This document shows, one piece after another, positions 1 to 11,958 of a stretch of DNA of 64,000 nucleotides. Source of the DNA: Dactylorhiza incarnata (Eukaryota; Streptophyta; Magnoliopsida; Asparagales; Orchidaceae); contig JAWHQI010000228.1 in the NCBI GenBank assembly GCA_033032865.1, positions 2,704,501-2,768,500 of the forward strand, read 5' to 3'. Numbering within the stretch: the stretch's first letter is position 1; each line of letters begins with the position of its first letter. Below the pieces are notes generated by a model. It worked only from the letters and a program-made list of their open reading frames with translations. It was not told the DNA's origin and searched no databases. Both the position numbers and the translations under genes were made by a program.

Positions 1-486
1 AGCATCAATTTGATGCCTTTTTCTTTGTTTAAGAAGCTAGGATTGGGCACTCTCAGCCCTACGTGTATGATCATCCAATTAGCTGATAGATCCATTAAGT
101 ATCCATTAGGTATCGTTGAGGACGTGTTAGTGAAGGTCGACAAATTCATCTTCCCGGTGGATTTTGTCATTCTTGATATTGAGGAAGACGTCGATGCCCC
201 CCTTATCCTTGGTCGTCCCTTCTTAGCCACCTCTCGAGTGGTTATTGATGTGAGTAACGGGAAGCTTCTTCTTCGTGTAGGGGATGATGAGGTCGCGTTT
301 TCTATTAATGATTCAATGAAAAATTCTTTAAAAAACGACGACTCATGCTTCTTTCTTGATCAGATTAATGATAATTCTTCATTTCTTCTTTCTAATGTTT
401 CTTCAAATGATTTTTCTTCCTCCTTTTTTGAAAGTTCTCCAAATATTTTTGAAGACACGGTTATGTCTGTGCAAACAAATTTTTAA
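1..486 (+). pseudogene. Athila-type pol: aspartic protease C-terminal part
   Basis: The frame is open from the window edge and enters just after the position where the catalytic Asp-containing motif of the retropepsin should lie, so the active site itself is outside the window. Visible are SINLMP, the LADRSIKYP segment and LILGRPFLATSR, the conserved flap/ILGR region of Athila-type proteases (about residues 5-75 of the visible part). A Ser/Phe/Asp-rich linker follows. A TAA stop at 484-486 interrupts a frame that continues open in the same phase into RT, so this is a nonsense mutation and not a gene end. Confidence 0.85.
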
Positions 487-1380
487 AATCCACCAACTTG
501 TAGACAAAAAATTTTTGAAAATCTTATTTTTGAAAAAGAAAAAGTTTTAAAAAATTCTTACGATGAACCACCCTCTCTTGAACTCAAACCACTCCCCGAT
601 CATCTTAAGTACGCTTTTTTAGAAAAAAATTCTAAATTGCCCGTTATAATCTCGGCTTTCCTTTCTCAATCCGAGAACGATCAACTGATCGAAGTGCTAC
701 AAAAGCATCGTCGAGCTATTGCATGGCAAATTTCCGACATTTCTGGCATAAGCCCTTCTTTTTGCACCCACAAATTTTTTGTTGAAAATTATTCAAAACC
801 TGTACTCCAACCTCAACGTCGTCTTAATCCAAACATGAAAGAGGTCGTAAAGGGAGAGGTGCTTAAGTTGTTAGATGCGGGGATAATTTATCCAATCTCA
901 GATAGTAAGTGGGTTAGTCCCATTCAGGTTGTGCCTAAAAAGGGTGGGAACACGGTAGTAGCGAACGAGAATAATGATTTAATCGCGACTAGGACGGTAA
1001 CGGGATGGAGAATGTGTATCGATTATCGTAAGCATAATGATGCCACTCGTAAGGATCATTTTCCCCTCCCTTTTATCGATCAAATTTTAGAACGTTTATC
1101 TGGGCATAGTTTTTATTGCTTTCTCGATGGTCTCTCGGGGTATTTCCAAATCCCTATCGCACCCGAGGACCAAGAGAAGACAACATTTACTTGCCCTTTC
1201 GGAACTTTCGCTTACCGTAGGATGCCTTTCGGCCTTTGCAACGCACCTGCTACCTTTCAGAGGTGTATGTTGGCCATTTTCGATAAATATATAGAAAATA
1301 TAATGGAAATATTTATGGATGACTTTTCTATTTTTGGTGATTCGTTTTCTTCATGTCTAGAAAATTTGGCTAGGTTTTAG
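487..1380 (+). pseudogene. Athila-type pol: reverse transcriptase, fingers and palm
   Basis: This continues the protease frame after the TAA at 484-486. RT blocks run in order: PVLQPQRRLNPNMKEVVKGE, SKWVSPIQVVPKKGG, GWRMCIDYRK, the DHFPLPFIDQ segment, YFQIPIAPEDQEKTTFTCPF, MPFGLCNAPATFQRCM and the catalytic FMDD box, whose Asp pair is at 1318-1323. The frame ends at 1380 with a stop created by a 1-bp loss just before it (around 1370-1378); downstream homology continues one frame over. Product when intact: RNA-dependent DNA polymerase acting in the cytoplasmic particle. Confidence 0.9.
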
Positions 1381-2300
1381 AACGCTGCGAAGAAACAAAC
1401 TTAGTTTTAAACTGGGAGAAGTGCCATTTTATGGTACGAGAAGGTCTAGTTCTAGGTCACAAAATTTCTGCTAAGGGAATCGAGATCGATCAAGTTAAGC
1501 TCGAGGTTATCGAAAAACTGCCGCCGCCTACGAACATCAAAGCAATTAGAAGTTTTTTAGGCCACGCGGGGTTTTATCGGCGCTTTATTAAGGACTTTTC
1601 AAAAATCACCAAGCCTCTAACCCAACTTTTAGAAAAAGACATTCCTTTTAATTTTGACGAATCATGTTTAGCTGCTTTTGAATTAATAAAATCTAAATTA
1701 ATTAATGCGCCGATTATGATTGCTCCGGTCTGGGATTTGCCGTTTGAAATAATGTGCGATGCGAGTAGCTATGCGGTAGTTGCGGTGCTAGGACAACGGA
1801 TTGATAAAAATTTCCCCCCAATCTATTATGCTAGCAAGACTCTTAACTCGGCGCAAGAAAACTACACAACAACTGAAAAAGAACTCTTGGCTGTTATTTT
1901 CGCTTTTGATAAATTCCGACCGTATATTACGCTTTCCAAAGTTATAGTTTTTACGGATCATTCCGCCTTGAAGTACCTCCTTTCTAAACCGGATGCCAAG
2001 CCGCGTCTTATTCGCTGCATCCTCTTACTTCAAGAATTTGACTTGGAGATTCGGGATAAGAAAGGAGCGGAAAACCTAGCGGCTGATCATCTTTCTCGAC
2101 TTGAAAATCCTGAAATAGGAAATTTAAATGAAAATTTTCTTAGTGATTCTTTTCCGGATGAGCAACTCTTAAATGTTTCCTCTTCTACCCCCTGGTTTGC
2201 CGACCTGGCCAATTATCTCGTGGCCCGTGTCCTCCCAAAAGAGTACTCATCTCAGCAAAAGAAGAAATTCTTTTCTGAGTTGAAGTATTATTTTTTGTAG
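1381..2300 (+). pseudogene. Athila-type pol: RT thumb and RNase H
   Basis: After the frameshift the RT connection reads [16 protein letters not shown], then the thumb segment [19 protein letters not shown]. RNase H follows with [16 protein letters not shown] (first catalytic Asp), [16 protein letters not shown] (catalytic Glu) and [12 protein letters not shown] (Asp), ending near [14 protein letters not shown] at 2298-2300 lies in frame with the integrase section, where related elements have Trp, so it is a TGG-to-TAG type nonsense change. It is one of three breaks in this polyprotein. Confidence 0.88.
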
Positions 2301-3473
2301 GACCCCTTTCTATTTCGCATTTGTGCAGATCAGGTGGTAAGAAGATGCGTTTCCCGGGAAGAAGGTATTAAAATCTTAAAGCATGTTCATGAAGGTCCAA
2401 CTGGCGGGCATTATCAAGCAAACCGCACCGCCCACAAAGTGTTTAGTGCTGGTTTTTATTGGCCAAGCATATTCAAAGATGCTCAAATCTTTGTGAGCGG
2501 ATGTGATCGATGCCAACGGACCAGAAACATCTCTAATAAAAATGAAATGGAACAAAACTATTTTCTTGAATGTGAGGTTTTTGATTTATGGGGCATAGAC
2601 TTTGTAGGCCCGTTTCCTTCAAGTTTAGGTAATAAATATATTTTAGTCGCGGTAGACTATGTTTCTCGTTGGGCAAAGGCCCAAGCTCTTCCAAGTAATG
2701 AAGCCCGCGTTGTGATTTCCTTTTTGAAAAAATTGTTTTCTCGTTTTGGTTTTCCTCGAGCGATCGTTAGTGATAGGGGAAGTCATTTTTGCAACGCCCA
2801 ACTCACTAAAGTTTTTACTAATTATGACGTTACGCATAAACTTTCCACCGCTTATCACCCCCAAACTAACGGTCAGGTCGAGGTAGTCAATCGGGAACTC
2901 AAAAGAATTCTAGAAAAAACCGTTTCTACTTCTCGTAAAGATTGGTCCTTAAAATTAGACGACGCTCTTTGGGCCTATCGGACGGCGTACAAGACCGCTA
3001 TCGGTTGTACTCCCTTTCGATTGGTCTATGGAAAATCGTGTCATCTCCCGGTTGAAGTAGAACACTGCGCGTATTGGGCACTGAAATTTTTTAATTTTGA
3101 TCCGCACGCAGTCGGCGAGCATAGAAAAAATCAATTAAATGAACTCGACGAGTGGCGAGCGTTTGCTTATGAAAATAATAAGCTTTATAAAGAATGTACG
3201 AAATTTTATCACGATAAGAACATGCACCACCCTAAAACATTTAAACCAGGCGATCAAGTTCTTCTCTTTAATTCACGTTTACGTCTTTTTCCCGGCAAAC
3301 TTAAGTCTCGATGGTCTGGACCAATTACGGTCAAAGAGGTTTTTCCGTACGGAACTGTGTTAATTTCGCACCCGGATAAGGGTGAATTTAAAGTGAATGG
3401 TCATCGACTGAAATTATATTTCTCTAATGATTTGGTGTTTCCTGAAAAGGAACAAATTTTATTCATTTCGTGA
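2301..3473 (+). pseudogene. Athila-type pol: integrase
   Basis: This continues in frame after the TAG at 2298-2300. The HHCC zinc-binding region is seen as HEGPTGGHY plus CDRCQRTRN. The DDE core follows: [12 protein letters not shown] (first Asp), [10 protein letters not shown] (second Asp) and [18 protein letters not shown] (catalytic Glu). The C-terminal beta-barrel part includes [20 protein letters not shown] and SRWSGP. It ends at a natural TGA after QILFIS. The domain itself is undamaged. There is no chromodomain, as expected for Athila. Confidence 0.9.
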
Positions 3474-5380
3474 TTGTTATCTCTTTGTGGAACTATGTTT
3501 TTAATTAGAACTTTTATTATGGACTTTATTATTATCAAACTTTTTATTCGAACATTATGTATTGTTTAAATAAGAACAATCTTGGGATCTTGCCCAAGTT
3601 CTTTGTCTGCATTTATTTTTGTATTATGTTCTTCCTCCCGGTGGCCCAAACGCTTCAAAGTTCGTGATTGCCGCTCCAACGTTGCTGATTTCAAGAAGGA
3701 TCAAATCATACCTGCTGATGATCAAGTCACTAAAGTGCAAGCATGGGGGAGCGACATCCGCATTCGAGCTCACAAACCCGGGGAAGTCCTGTTTTTTTAG
3801 TTATTATTTACTGCATTTCCTGTCTTCCCCTATTCTCATCCACTTTCTCGTTTTCTTTTTCATTGAGGGCAATGAAAAGCTTAAGCATGGGGGAGGGATT
3901 TGTTAATTTCTTTCCTTTTTTCCTTTCAAAAAATTGAAAACAAAACGAAAATTGGAAAAAAAAATGTATTACTATAGAAGTGCTATTTCTCTTCTTAGCT
4001 TTATGAAAAAAAAATCAATTAATCAAAACCAAAAATTATTTCCTATCTTTATTTCTATGCGTCTTTTAGTGGTGTGCATGCCCGAGCGGTACTTTAGTTC
4101 TAAGTAAAATTTCTTTGAAATGGTTTCCTAAATCTATTATTTTTACATAATTTAGTTTTACTATTTTCTAATTCTTAAATATAGGCATCCGTTTTTACGT
4201 TCTAAGTTAGCAATTTGTGATTTTTCTTTTTATTCGGCTTAGTTGCGTACAAATGGTTGCTAGATAATATTATCAATTTTCATTATGGATAATTCTTTCT
4301 TGGTGTCTAGAACTTGCCTCAAGCGACTCTCGAAACATTTGCACGGTTCTTCCCGAACTTTAGAAATGATTTAGGCCACCTTTTGACCTGTTTTGAGCTT
4401 ATTTGCCCACCCAAAAAAAATTCTACCGTTGTTTAAACAATTTTGGGCTTTCTTTTCGTTCCTTTTGTTCACCCCCACCAAATTTCACCAAGGCTAAAAT
4501 TCCCTTCCCAATCGCACTAAATTATTGAGCTAAAATTTCATTTGTGATAGGATCTTTCTTGTGTTTTGGTGACTTGTTTTTCTTGCATATTTTGGTGAAA
4601 AGGAAGAAGAAAAAAATATATTGAAAAATTTGGAAAAAAATTGAGAACATGTTACAAAGAAAAGAAAATTTCTTGTTGTCCGAGTGAAAAAAATATATAT
4701 ATTGTTGAAAAAAATTATTGTGATGGCCTATTCTAAAAGTTGAAATCATCGCATTTGCCTTTTTCTTTTGTTTGGAAGCATCAAGTTGAAAAAAAAAATA
4801 TCATATGATTATCATCTGTTTTTAGCTCATCCTTGGTTTAGTGTGATTTCAACCGCCACGTTTATCCTTGCTATTCCATATCCTAATTCTTTACCTAAGC
4901 CAAGCTAAATTACCTATAAAAGTCCTGTTGATCTTTAGAACGTGTCGACAACTTGTGTAGTGGAGAGAGTGTGAACGGGCAAGCCTATGGACACCATCAT
5001 TGATGGATTTCATTGGAGTTTATCTCGACGTGATTATGCGATAATTGTTATTTTAGCAACCTAGTAGTTTGTTCAACGCGCCGTTTATTTAGAAACTCTA
5101 CTATTCTCTCTCTTACCTTCTTAATTTTTGGATGCTTTGTTTTAAGAATTTTGAAATACGTAAACCTTCTCTATGTTCTAATAATATTTTTAGATTTCCA
5201 TTTTCAAGTTTTTATTTTTGGACTTTTCACCCTACTAATTGCTAGCATAGAAGTTAGGATAGCTTAATTTTTCATGTTTTGATTTTCTTAGTATTTGAAA
5301 CTCCAAGTTGTTGTCATCTCTCTTTCCAATTATAATTCCATTTGCTTGGGGACAAGCAAACTCTTAAGCATGGGGGAGTT
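3474..5380 (+). other. Non-coding 3' internal region of the Athila-type element
   Basis: About 1.9 kb lies between the integrase stop and the 3' LTR, the place where some Athila elements carry an env-like ORF. Only short, AT-rich, unconvincing frames are present, so no env-like gene is supported. The sequence has long A and T runs and two early copies of the polypurine motif (near 3741 and 3885). Confidence 0.7.
5364..5380 (+). promoter_or_regulatory. Polypurine tract of the Athila-type element (third copy)
   Basis: TTAAGCATGGGGGAGTT directly precedes the LTR start TGATGACTAG and is the expected plus-strand DNA primer site. The same AAGCATGGGGGAG core also occurs around 3739-3751 and 3882-3894, over 1.4 kb upstream. 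Confidence 0.75.
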
Positions 5381-5381
5381 T

Positions 5382-5402
5382 GATGACTAGCTTTTAGTCA
5401 TC
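5382..5402. repeat. Hairpin at LTR start
   Basis: GATGACTA, a 5-nt loop, then TAGTCATC: a perfect 8-bp inverted repeat one base inside the LTR terminus. Confidence 0.8.
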
Positions 5403-6174
5403 GTTTTTAGGTTAGTTTAGTTCAAATTCCCCTAGTTTTAATTATATTTTCTTTGCATTTTATGTTTGTAAAGTTTTAATGTTGTTATTTTATTTTTGTT
5501 GTCATTTTTATAAGTTTTAACGTTGTTATTTTATGTTTGTTAAGTTTTAATTTCTTTTGTTTTTGTTGGTTCTTTTTATTTTATGTTTGTTAAGTTTAAT
5601 TATGTTTGTTATTGTTATTTTATGTTGTTATTTTTTCCTTGCATCTTATATGTTTGTTATTTTTATTTCGTAACTAATTTTATTTTGTTTTATGTTGTAG
5701 GATGTTTGGTGCAGCCAGCTCCCAAACAAACCCGACCTCCACTTGGTGCTACCCGAGCAGCTCCTATGGTGCAGCCCCTCACATCCAAACCGAGCCCTCT
5801 TGCTGTCAGCTCAAACCCGTAGCTCCACATCAAACCCGCCAACTTTGCATGCCTCCCCTTTCAATACTAAGCAGCCCCCAAGCTCACCCGCCACCTTTGT
5901 ATGCTCCCATGCACATGGCCGAACCCCACTTTCTCTCTCTCCACTTTATTACTCATCCATCCCCCTCTTTTCCATTTTAACTTTATATGTTATTTTTATT
6001 TTTTATTTTAAATAAAAACAATGCATCTAGCCTCCTCTCTCTCCTACCATTTAACACCATTCATGTACCTCCTCCTCCATGCATTGAACTTTCTCCTTCT
6101 CTATCTCCCTCATCAATATGCATCTCCACCCCATGTACCCCTTCATTTCTTCCATCTAGAAAATTCCCCCTCTT

Positions 6175-6184
6175 CTATATAAGG
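6175..6184 (+). promoter_or_regulatory. LTR TATA box
   Basis: CTATATAAGG sits about 795 bp into the LTR, after a CT-rich stretch, and is a good plant TATA box for the element promoter. Confidence 0.6.
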
Positions 6185-7439
6185 ACCCCATTTCTCAAGC
6201 ATAAAGGAGGCGAATGTAGTTGGAGTGTAGAGAGTTAGAGAGCAAGCTTCTATTTCTTTCAAGTATTTCTTCTAGCCTTGTCTTTATTTCTTCATGTAAT
6301 AGTTAGTATTGTTGTATTCTTATTTCAAGTTTAATGAATATGCACTTTGTTTCTTCTCCTCTTTTTTCTCCCTATATAATGCGTAACTAATTTCTTTTTG
6401 TGTTCGATCGCGATGAACTTTGCAATGAAATAATATCTTTATTTTATATTGGCATTTGTACTTTTTATTTCGATCCGACCTTGATTTATTTCGTATCGAC
6501 TCCATATTGCTAGTATACAGTAGTAGATTCCGATCTCATATTTAAGTAGCCGAGAGGCTCGTGAATGTGAAAGATCACTCAAGGAAGGAAGGAGTTGCAC
6601 GCAACCCTAGAGATAGGATGACGTAAATCCTCTGGATTGGAGTCAAATCCAATAGTGCGGATCACTTCGATAATGCGACTTTAGGCCTTTTTGATTTGCA
6701 AAGAGATTTCAATCAAAATGTCTAGAAGTTAGGAGACTTATTGCTCTAGCGAGAATATTTGTTAGTTTCGGATCCGTCACGGTCTTTATGAATCTGCAAA
6801 TGTTAAACTAAATTTCTTCGTTATTTTATTTCAAAGTGAATCGTCGATCGAGCACTCTTTTTCAATAGTTTATTTCTCTTTTAATTAAGTTAGTTTATTT
6901 TTATTTTCCAAAAACTCAATCAATCGTTCGGTAGGATAATAGAAACGTTGTGAGTAATAGTAGTTGCCTGCCCCGAGTTTTTATACGACCTTGATATATT
7001 TTATATCCTATGCTATATTTCGATAGGTACACTTGCCTTAATCGAGTATAGATTGGAGAACACAAATTTCTCTATCACGGACGTATCTTCTGGAACACCC
7101 AGTCTCCACCCTGGGACTCTACTTGATGATATCACGCGTCGTAATACCTGACCTGGCAGCTCTGGTCCCCAACATCCTAACTCAAATCAGTCGCACCTGG
7201 GTATCTATGTCCTCCATTAATTCCGAGCCGAGTGCCTTGGGATCCTCATCCTGGATCCAAGATAGTGGAGTCCTGCGCCTCCATCCCTCTGAGGGTAGAA
7301 AGTTGTGCTGACGTCATCCAAGAGCCCAGATAAGCCTGGACTGATCTTCACTTTTTGGACATACACCATCCATCCTGATTCGACATGATCGTCCTGGTCA
7401 CACTACGATAACGGACAAACTACTCAACAAATCCCACCA

Positions 7440-7690
7440 AACACCAACAGGAGCGTCCTTCCAGCCTGGGGTGACCCTAGCTACCTTGGTCAGTTAATCC
7501 TCGATGTTCCAAACGAAATTGTGCTCAGAGTGGGGATGTGGTAGCCTCTGTATGAAATCCATAATTATGTCCTCGAACTCAACTCTAACACGGGCAGTGA
7601 CTGTGGTAGTTCTCCAAAGACTCTTGCACTTGGTTTTCACCAGTCTACAGACTTGACCGTGCATCACAAACCTACGACGTCTTTCCTTAT
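7440..7690 (-). pseudogene. Degenerate Ty3/gypsy integrase fragment
   Basis: On the - strand, around 7575-7470, the translation contains EDIIMDFIQRLP, then HNFVWNIED, a stop and LTKVAR. This matches the start of the integrase catalytic core of chromovirus-type elements (WEDISMDFI...LP, then VW.IVDRLTK, given from general knowledge). Upstream, CRLVKTKCKSL resembles the end of the zinc-binding domain. It lies only about 1 kb from the PBS, so gag, protease and RT have been deleted or scrambled. Sequence further left (7078-7440) is probably decayed integrase but cannot be aligned by eye. Confidence 0.6.
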
Positions 7691-8620
7691 TCTAGGGAAA
7701 CACACGCTCCAGAATACTACGGATCATTATTCCGAACATACTGTTACACCATCTCATCTTTGCCCGAGTAACGTCGAATATGATCAACTTCAAAATCATT
7801 ATGTTCACGACGCATCACTTTCTAAATTAAATCTTAAGGGAAACCCAAGTCAGTCATTAATTTGCCCAATAAACAAAAGGACGGCCCCAATAAACAAATG
7901 ATAAGCCTCAATAAACAAAAGATAAGCAACTATCTATTTTGGGCTAAGTATCTTGATATCACCGTGTTATATTCATCCTAAGTATGCAAACAATCCTTAG
8001 GGCACACAACCTTAGACTTGGGGTCCTATCTTGAGACTTGTTGGTGTATTCCATACATTAGACTCTTCAAGGTACCCTCTACGATAACCTTATCAGGGTC
8101 AACATGTGACCCAATCCCAAATGGGTATCTTCTGAACTTCAATTCCTATCTGATCCTCAGTGTTTGTCGTGGTGGTTGTCTCAATATAATCATGTCACTG
8201 ATACGATGGTTAAGTCTACGAGTCGCCTACCATTCTTCTTATTTGTCAATCTCTCTTTCTCTGGCCTCTTTGGGGTATTCTCGTACCTTCACCAAAATTA
8301 TACCTATGGTCTATTTCAGACTAGGGCATGGTATAAATTATCATGGTAAGTCATGAGTCCTAGTGGAGTTTAAATCTAACTCGTTGACTAAAGGACTATC
8401 TACAGAGATCTTTGCAGCCGGAGTTATTTCCTGCTGGGGGCAGGGTTCGCCGCAGGCTGTAAATGAAAACTTGTCAAAAGGTTCAGTTAAAAGTGGACTT
8501 TTTCATGTGATTTCCCCAAATGGGCACACCATTGCTTCCGCTGCTTAGTTTGTCCTCAAACTAAACTTGCGCGGGGTGGCCCAGGGTTTGTGGACTTCTT
8601 TTCTTCAGATCGAGGTTTGC
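7691..8620 (-). other. Leader and decayed internal region of the Tekay-like element
   Basis: This lies between the PBS and the integrase fragment. No open frame of convincing length on the - strand and no gag motifs are recognised. It includes a 21-bp tandem repeat (7867-7921). Confidence 0.5.
7867..7921. repeat. Three-copy 21-bp tandem repeat
   Basis: CAATAAACAAA(A/T)G recurs at 7867, 7888 and 7909 with a 21-bp period. Confidence 0.7.
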
Positions 8621-8632
8621 TCTGATACCACG
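8621..8632 (-). promoter_or_regulatory. Primer-binding site (initiator-Met tRNA type)
   Basis: The + strand GCTCTGATACCA is the reverse complement of TGGTATCAGAGC, the standard PBS of many plant LTR elements. It lies one base from the LTR terminus at 8634 and fixes the orientation of this 5 kb LTR as minus. Confidence 0.85.
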
Positions 8633-8633
8633 T

Positions 8634-10895
8634 TGTAAGACCCCATTTTTTTCTTTTGAAAACCCGGGTCTTATGCCCAGAACTGCCGCTTTGCGGTGAC
8701 ACCATCACTCGGGAAGGTATCCACTACAAAATGCCGATCCTGCTGTCCATATCGATCACAGAAGAAGAAAAGTATAAGCGAACAAATAGAAGTTCAAGTC
8801 CACAAATCACATGCTATATATAATAAATGTCCACATGGTATAACTGAAATAACAATGTTCCAATAATAAAGGGCACATGCCCTGAACATCATGTCCTCAC
8901 TACAAGATCACTCGCGGAAGCTAACCACTAATCACTTACCGATCCTGAAACTTGTGCTCCTGTAATAGACTGGACCGCCTCCATCTACACCGGCCTCTAG
9001 TGCTGCTGCGTCTCTTCGATCCCCTAAAATGATATGGTCCACCGACCGTTAGTCAAAAAGACTAAGCCTTATGTTCACCACCCTAATCCCAATGGCTCTT
9101 AGGCACCGTGTGGGAGGATGAAGCAGAGGACAGCAAGGGGTATAACAAAGTGCAGATGACGATGAATCTAACTACGGAAAGTTCTACCACTACACATGTG
9201 TATACAGATAATTGAAGCAGTAATAGAGCATGGTAAAGAGCAAGTAAAGAATAGTAATTAAAGTATGTACATAGTAGAAAAGTAACAATTGATTTATAGG
9301 AATGCCCATACAAACCTATAGAACAAGGGGTCGTTTAGCAAGGCCAATCATATAAAGAGTCCTATAACCAATTTATACGATAGGGGTAGGGGTTGAAATT
9401 CAATGTTTATGCCATGACATGCAGAGTTATGCAGTTTATGCTATGTTCACATATGTGCAACTCACACACTTTGACTCTATGCGCACAGACCTTTAGTTTC
9501 CCCTTTTTGGAGCTAACAAAACTCTCAGGATACTCCTGTAGGGGCAAACGGAAGCGGTGGGTTGGGCCTCGCCCACCTCTATGTTGGTATTCACACTACC
9601 TAACCTAGACCTATCGTACGCCTCAATGCAAAACCGCGGAGCATCTGCGTACTCTTACTGGCTGGGCCACCAGACTTTTATGGCTAAGTGCAAATTCCAC
9701 ACTTGCCGAGTCAACGTATTGACGTCGGTGTGAACGACCGTCCAATACCGAAAACCCACCACCTTCATGCACATGTAAACATATGTTCTACTATATCCCG
9801 AGCCATAAACTCCCCGGGCTAACCTTCACGTCATCATAACTTTCCGAGCCAACAGCTCACCGGACCAACCCATCCGAACCATCAAGCATTAATGAGTCAC
9901 AAGCTCACCGGACTAACTAGTCTGCTGCTTCAACCACCGAGCCTACCGCTCGTACAACCAAACCAACTAACCTCCCGTAACTACGGGGTGTGTGTGTGTG
10001 CATATTATTAAGTTAATTTTGTACATCAACTTATCCCTACAATTTATGGTTTATCCTGGACTTCCAGAGGATTACCATGTAAGGGGCTCGCTTCGGTACT
10101 AGGAACTATAATGGGATGACACCCCAAAGTTCCATTTCTCAAGACACTTAGTGTTGTTGGTATCTACCCATAAGAACACCTTCCTTGTTATTACACTTGG
10201 ATTACCCTAAGTATTTTATGACCCGCTAGGGGAAAGACGATCCTTCATCAATCCCGAGCACAACTTTACCCTTAACTCACCAAGCAAACTCTCATCACCT
10301 AAACTCCTTTTGGTGACCTTCAATCTCTTCAACCTGACCATGTACACCAACTACATGCCACTTCCACTTGGTAGGTCCCTAAATATCCAAATCTCACATT
10401 TTTACTATACGTAGACCAAACTAACTATATGGAGCTTATAAGTAGAGGTACTCCAAATATTCATCCAACTGACTCAAGATATTTACTGGAGGTCTATCAT
10501 AATGTTTCAAAACTAAATCCAGAGAATCATATTTTTCCTTAATTATTTGCATTTATTATCATTTCTCCAATATTTGCCAAGTATGAATATGAGCATGAAG
10601 TGTAAGGTATTCTTATGATACGACTCCCATAAAATTAAGATAAATCTATCATGCTAAAATAACAGTAAATCCAGAGTGTCACAATTTTACAATCAGGAAT
10701 TTTCCTCAAATTATAATATTGAATATTTAACCAAAATTGGAAATTAAAGAAGCAACCACCAACAATACTTGTCCAAAAATTATGGGAATATTACCAGACA
10801 TTTATATTTATCAGAAAAGTTCTCAGGTCAAACTTTAGAATTTATAAAGGCATATTAGTCACTTAAATAAATATTCCAAGGAAATCCTAATATGA
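8634..10895 (-). repeat. Tekay-like 5-kb-family LTR, 3' half
   Basis: It starts (on +) TGTAAGACCCC and matches the left half of the solo LTR at 48039-53071 along its length, for example the blocks with ATGATATGGTCCACC, TTTATACGAT and AGCTCACCGGACTAAC. Homology stops near 10895, where a pol scrap in the other orientation begins. The rest of the same LTR resumes at 22475, with roughly 700 bp missing relative to the solo LTR. Confidence 0.8.
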
Positions 10896-11113
10896 TCAAG
10901 GTCCCTCTGATCAAGGTCCTACGGAGAAATCATGGATTGGAGAAGCTTATCAGGGAGCCTCTAGAATTGATGTAGCAGATATAGTCGGTGCTCTTCGAGT
11001 CAGGAACAACTTCCAATCTTAGGGGATGTTACGTTGAAGCACTTGCGGTAGAAGCCCTGCAGACCTAACCTGAATTTCGGGGATGAAATTATTATTTTTT
11101 GTTTATTGGGATT
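10896..11113 (+). pseudogene. Scrap of Tekay/Del-like pol 3' end (chromodomain region)
   Basis: The + translation begins KVPLIKVLRRNHGLE, similar to the chromodomain tail of Tekay/Del integrases (IPLVKVLWRNH...EEATWE in my memory of the family). Further on, AATTTCGGGGATGAAATT near 11070 is the hallmark sequence found just before the 3' LTR in this lineage. The LTR follows at 11114. Frames are broken, and everything upstream in this element is missing. Confidence 0.65.
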
Positions 11114-11149
11114 TGTAACATCCCCCAAACAACTAGATCTCTTGAGTGG

Positions 11150-11176
11150 TTTTGTCATGACTAGGTCATGACAAAA
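11150..11176. repeat. Conserved hairpin in the 5-kb-family LTR
   Basis: TTTTGTCATGAC, TAG, GTCATGACAAAA: perfect 12-bp arms with a 3-nt loop, about 36 bp from the LTR start. The other two copies in the window (24695-24722 and 53009-53035) keep it with minor changes. Confidence 0.8.
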
Positions 11177-11958
11177 CCCAAGGAAGCTTGAAGAGACCAC
11201 TTGGCCTTAGCCAAGAAGAAGGAAACCACATTGGTCTGCAAATAGCAATTTCTAGTTAACAAGCATAGGGTTGGACTTAAGGGCCTCACCTTGACCCTTT
11301 GGCCCAACCATATCATACCTAACCCTTTAGGGGTCCCCTTAATGCACCAAGGACCCATTGGGGTCAACCAAAGAGGCCAAATTGACCAAAGTCAACCCTA
11401 ACCCCAAAATGGTCAAAGTAGCCTAATTAGGGTCAATTGACCTCCACCTTGCCAAATTGACCCTACCTAGACCTTCCTAACCCTTAAGAGAGACAAATAG
11501 GTCACTACCCACCAATTGGGGTCAACCCAAATGGTCAAATTGACAAAAGTCATCTCTAGCCCTGTTTTGGTCAAACCAACACCTTTTGGATTAATTGACC
11601 CAATTGGGTCACCACCATGACTCAACCAACTTTGGGTGGTGTAAAGGGACTCAAGACACACCACTTGGACTAGTCAACCCATCAGTTGACCAAGTCAACA
11701 CCTCAAGTCAACACTTGGTCAACCTTGCCCAAAAAGAGGGGAAAAGGCTAATTCAAGCCCAATCCACTTGGGCTAGGCCTAATTGGAGTAGCCCATTAGC
11801 TTAGGAGGCTGATAATTACCAGCAGTTATCACTAAAGTTTTGGAAATGATGAGTAGGAGAGAGAAAGTGCAATTTCCCCAATTTTGAAGAGAGATAAAGA
11901 AGAGAGAGAAGGCCATTAATGGCCATGGGAGGCCAAGGGCCTCCCCTCTTCATATCCA

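Larger units (their letters stand above)
1..7077 (+). mobile_element. Athila-type Ty3/gypsy retrotransposon, 3' part
   Basis: The window opens inside the protease of a Ty3/gypsy element, followed in order by RT, RNase H, integrase, a 1.9 kb non-coding stretch, a polypurine tract and a 3' LTR. The order protease-RT-RNase H-integrase is that of Ty3/gypsy. Protein wording such as LADRSIKYP and GWRMCIDYRK is typical of the Athila lineage. Gag and the 5' LTR lie left of the window. The pol frame is broken by one 1-bp deletion and two stops, so the copy is dead. The right end is flanked by degenerate Tekay/Del-like sequence on the other strand, so this element probably inserted into that one. No TSD can be tested because the left end is missing. 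Confidence 0.9.
5381..7077 (+). repeat. 3' LTR of the Athila-type element
   Basis: It starts TGATGACTAG right after the polypurine tract and ends CTCTATCA, giving TGAT...ATCA termini and 1,697 bp, in the usual range for Athila. U3 contains diverged T-rich repeats built on GTTATTTTATGTTTGTTAAG (5455-5660). A TATA box is near 6176. The downstream part carries the R and U5 region. The exact right end is inferred from the terminal inverted bases because the 5' LTR is not in the window. Confidence 0.75.

Noticed and set aside
9083..9313. Hydrophobic short frames in the 5-kb LTRs (also near 21796 and 48454) as small membrane proteins
   Set aside because: They are copies of the same LTR segment with different stops and starts in each copy, so there is no coding constraint.
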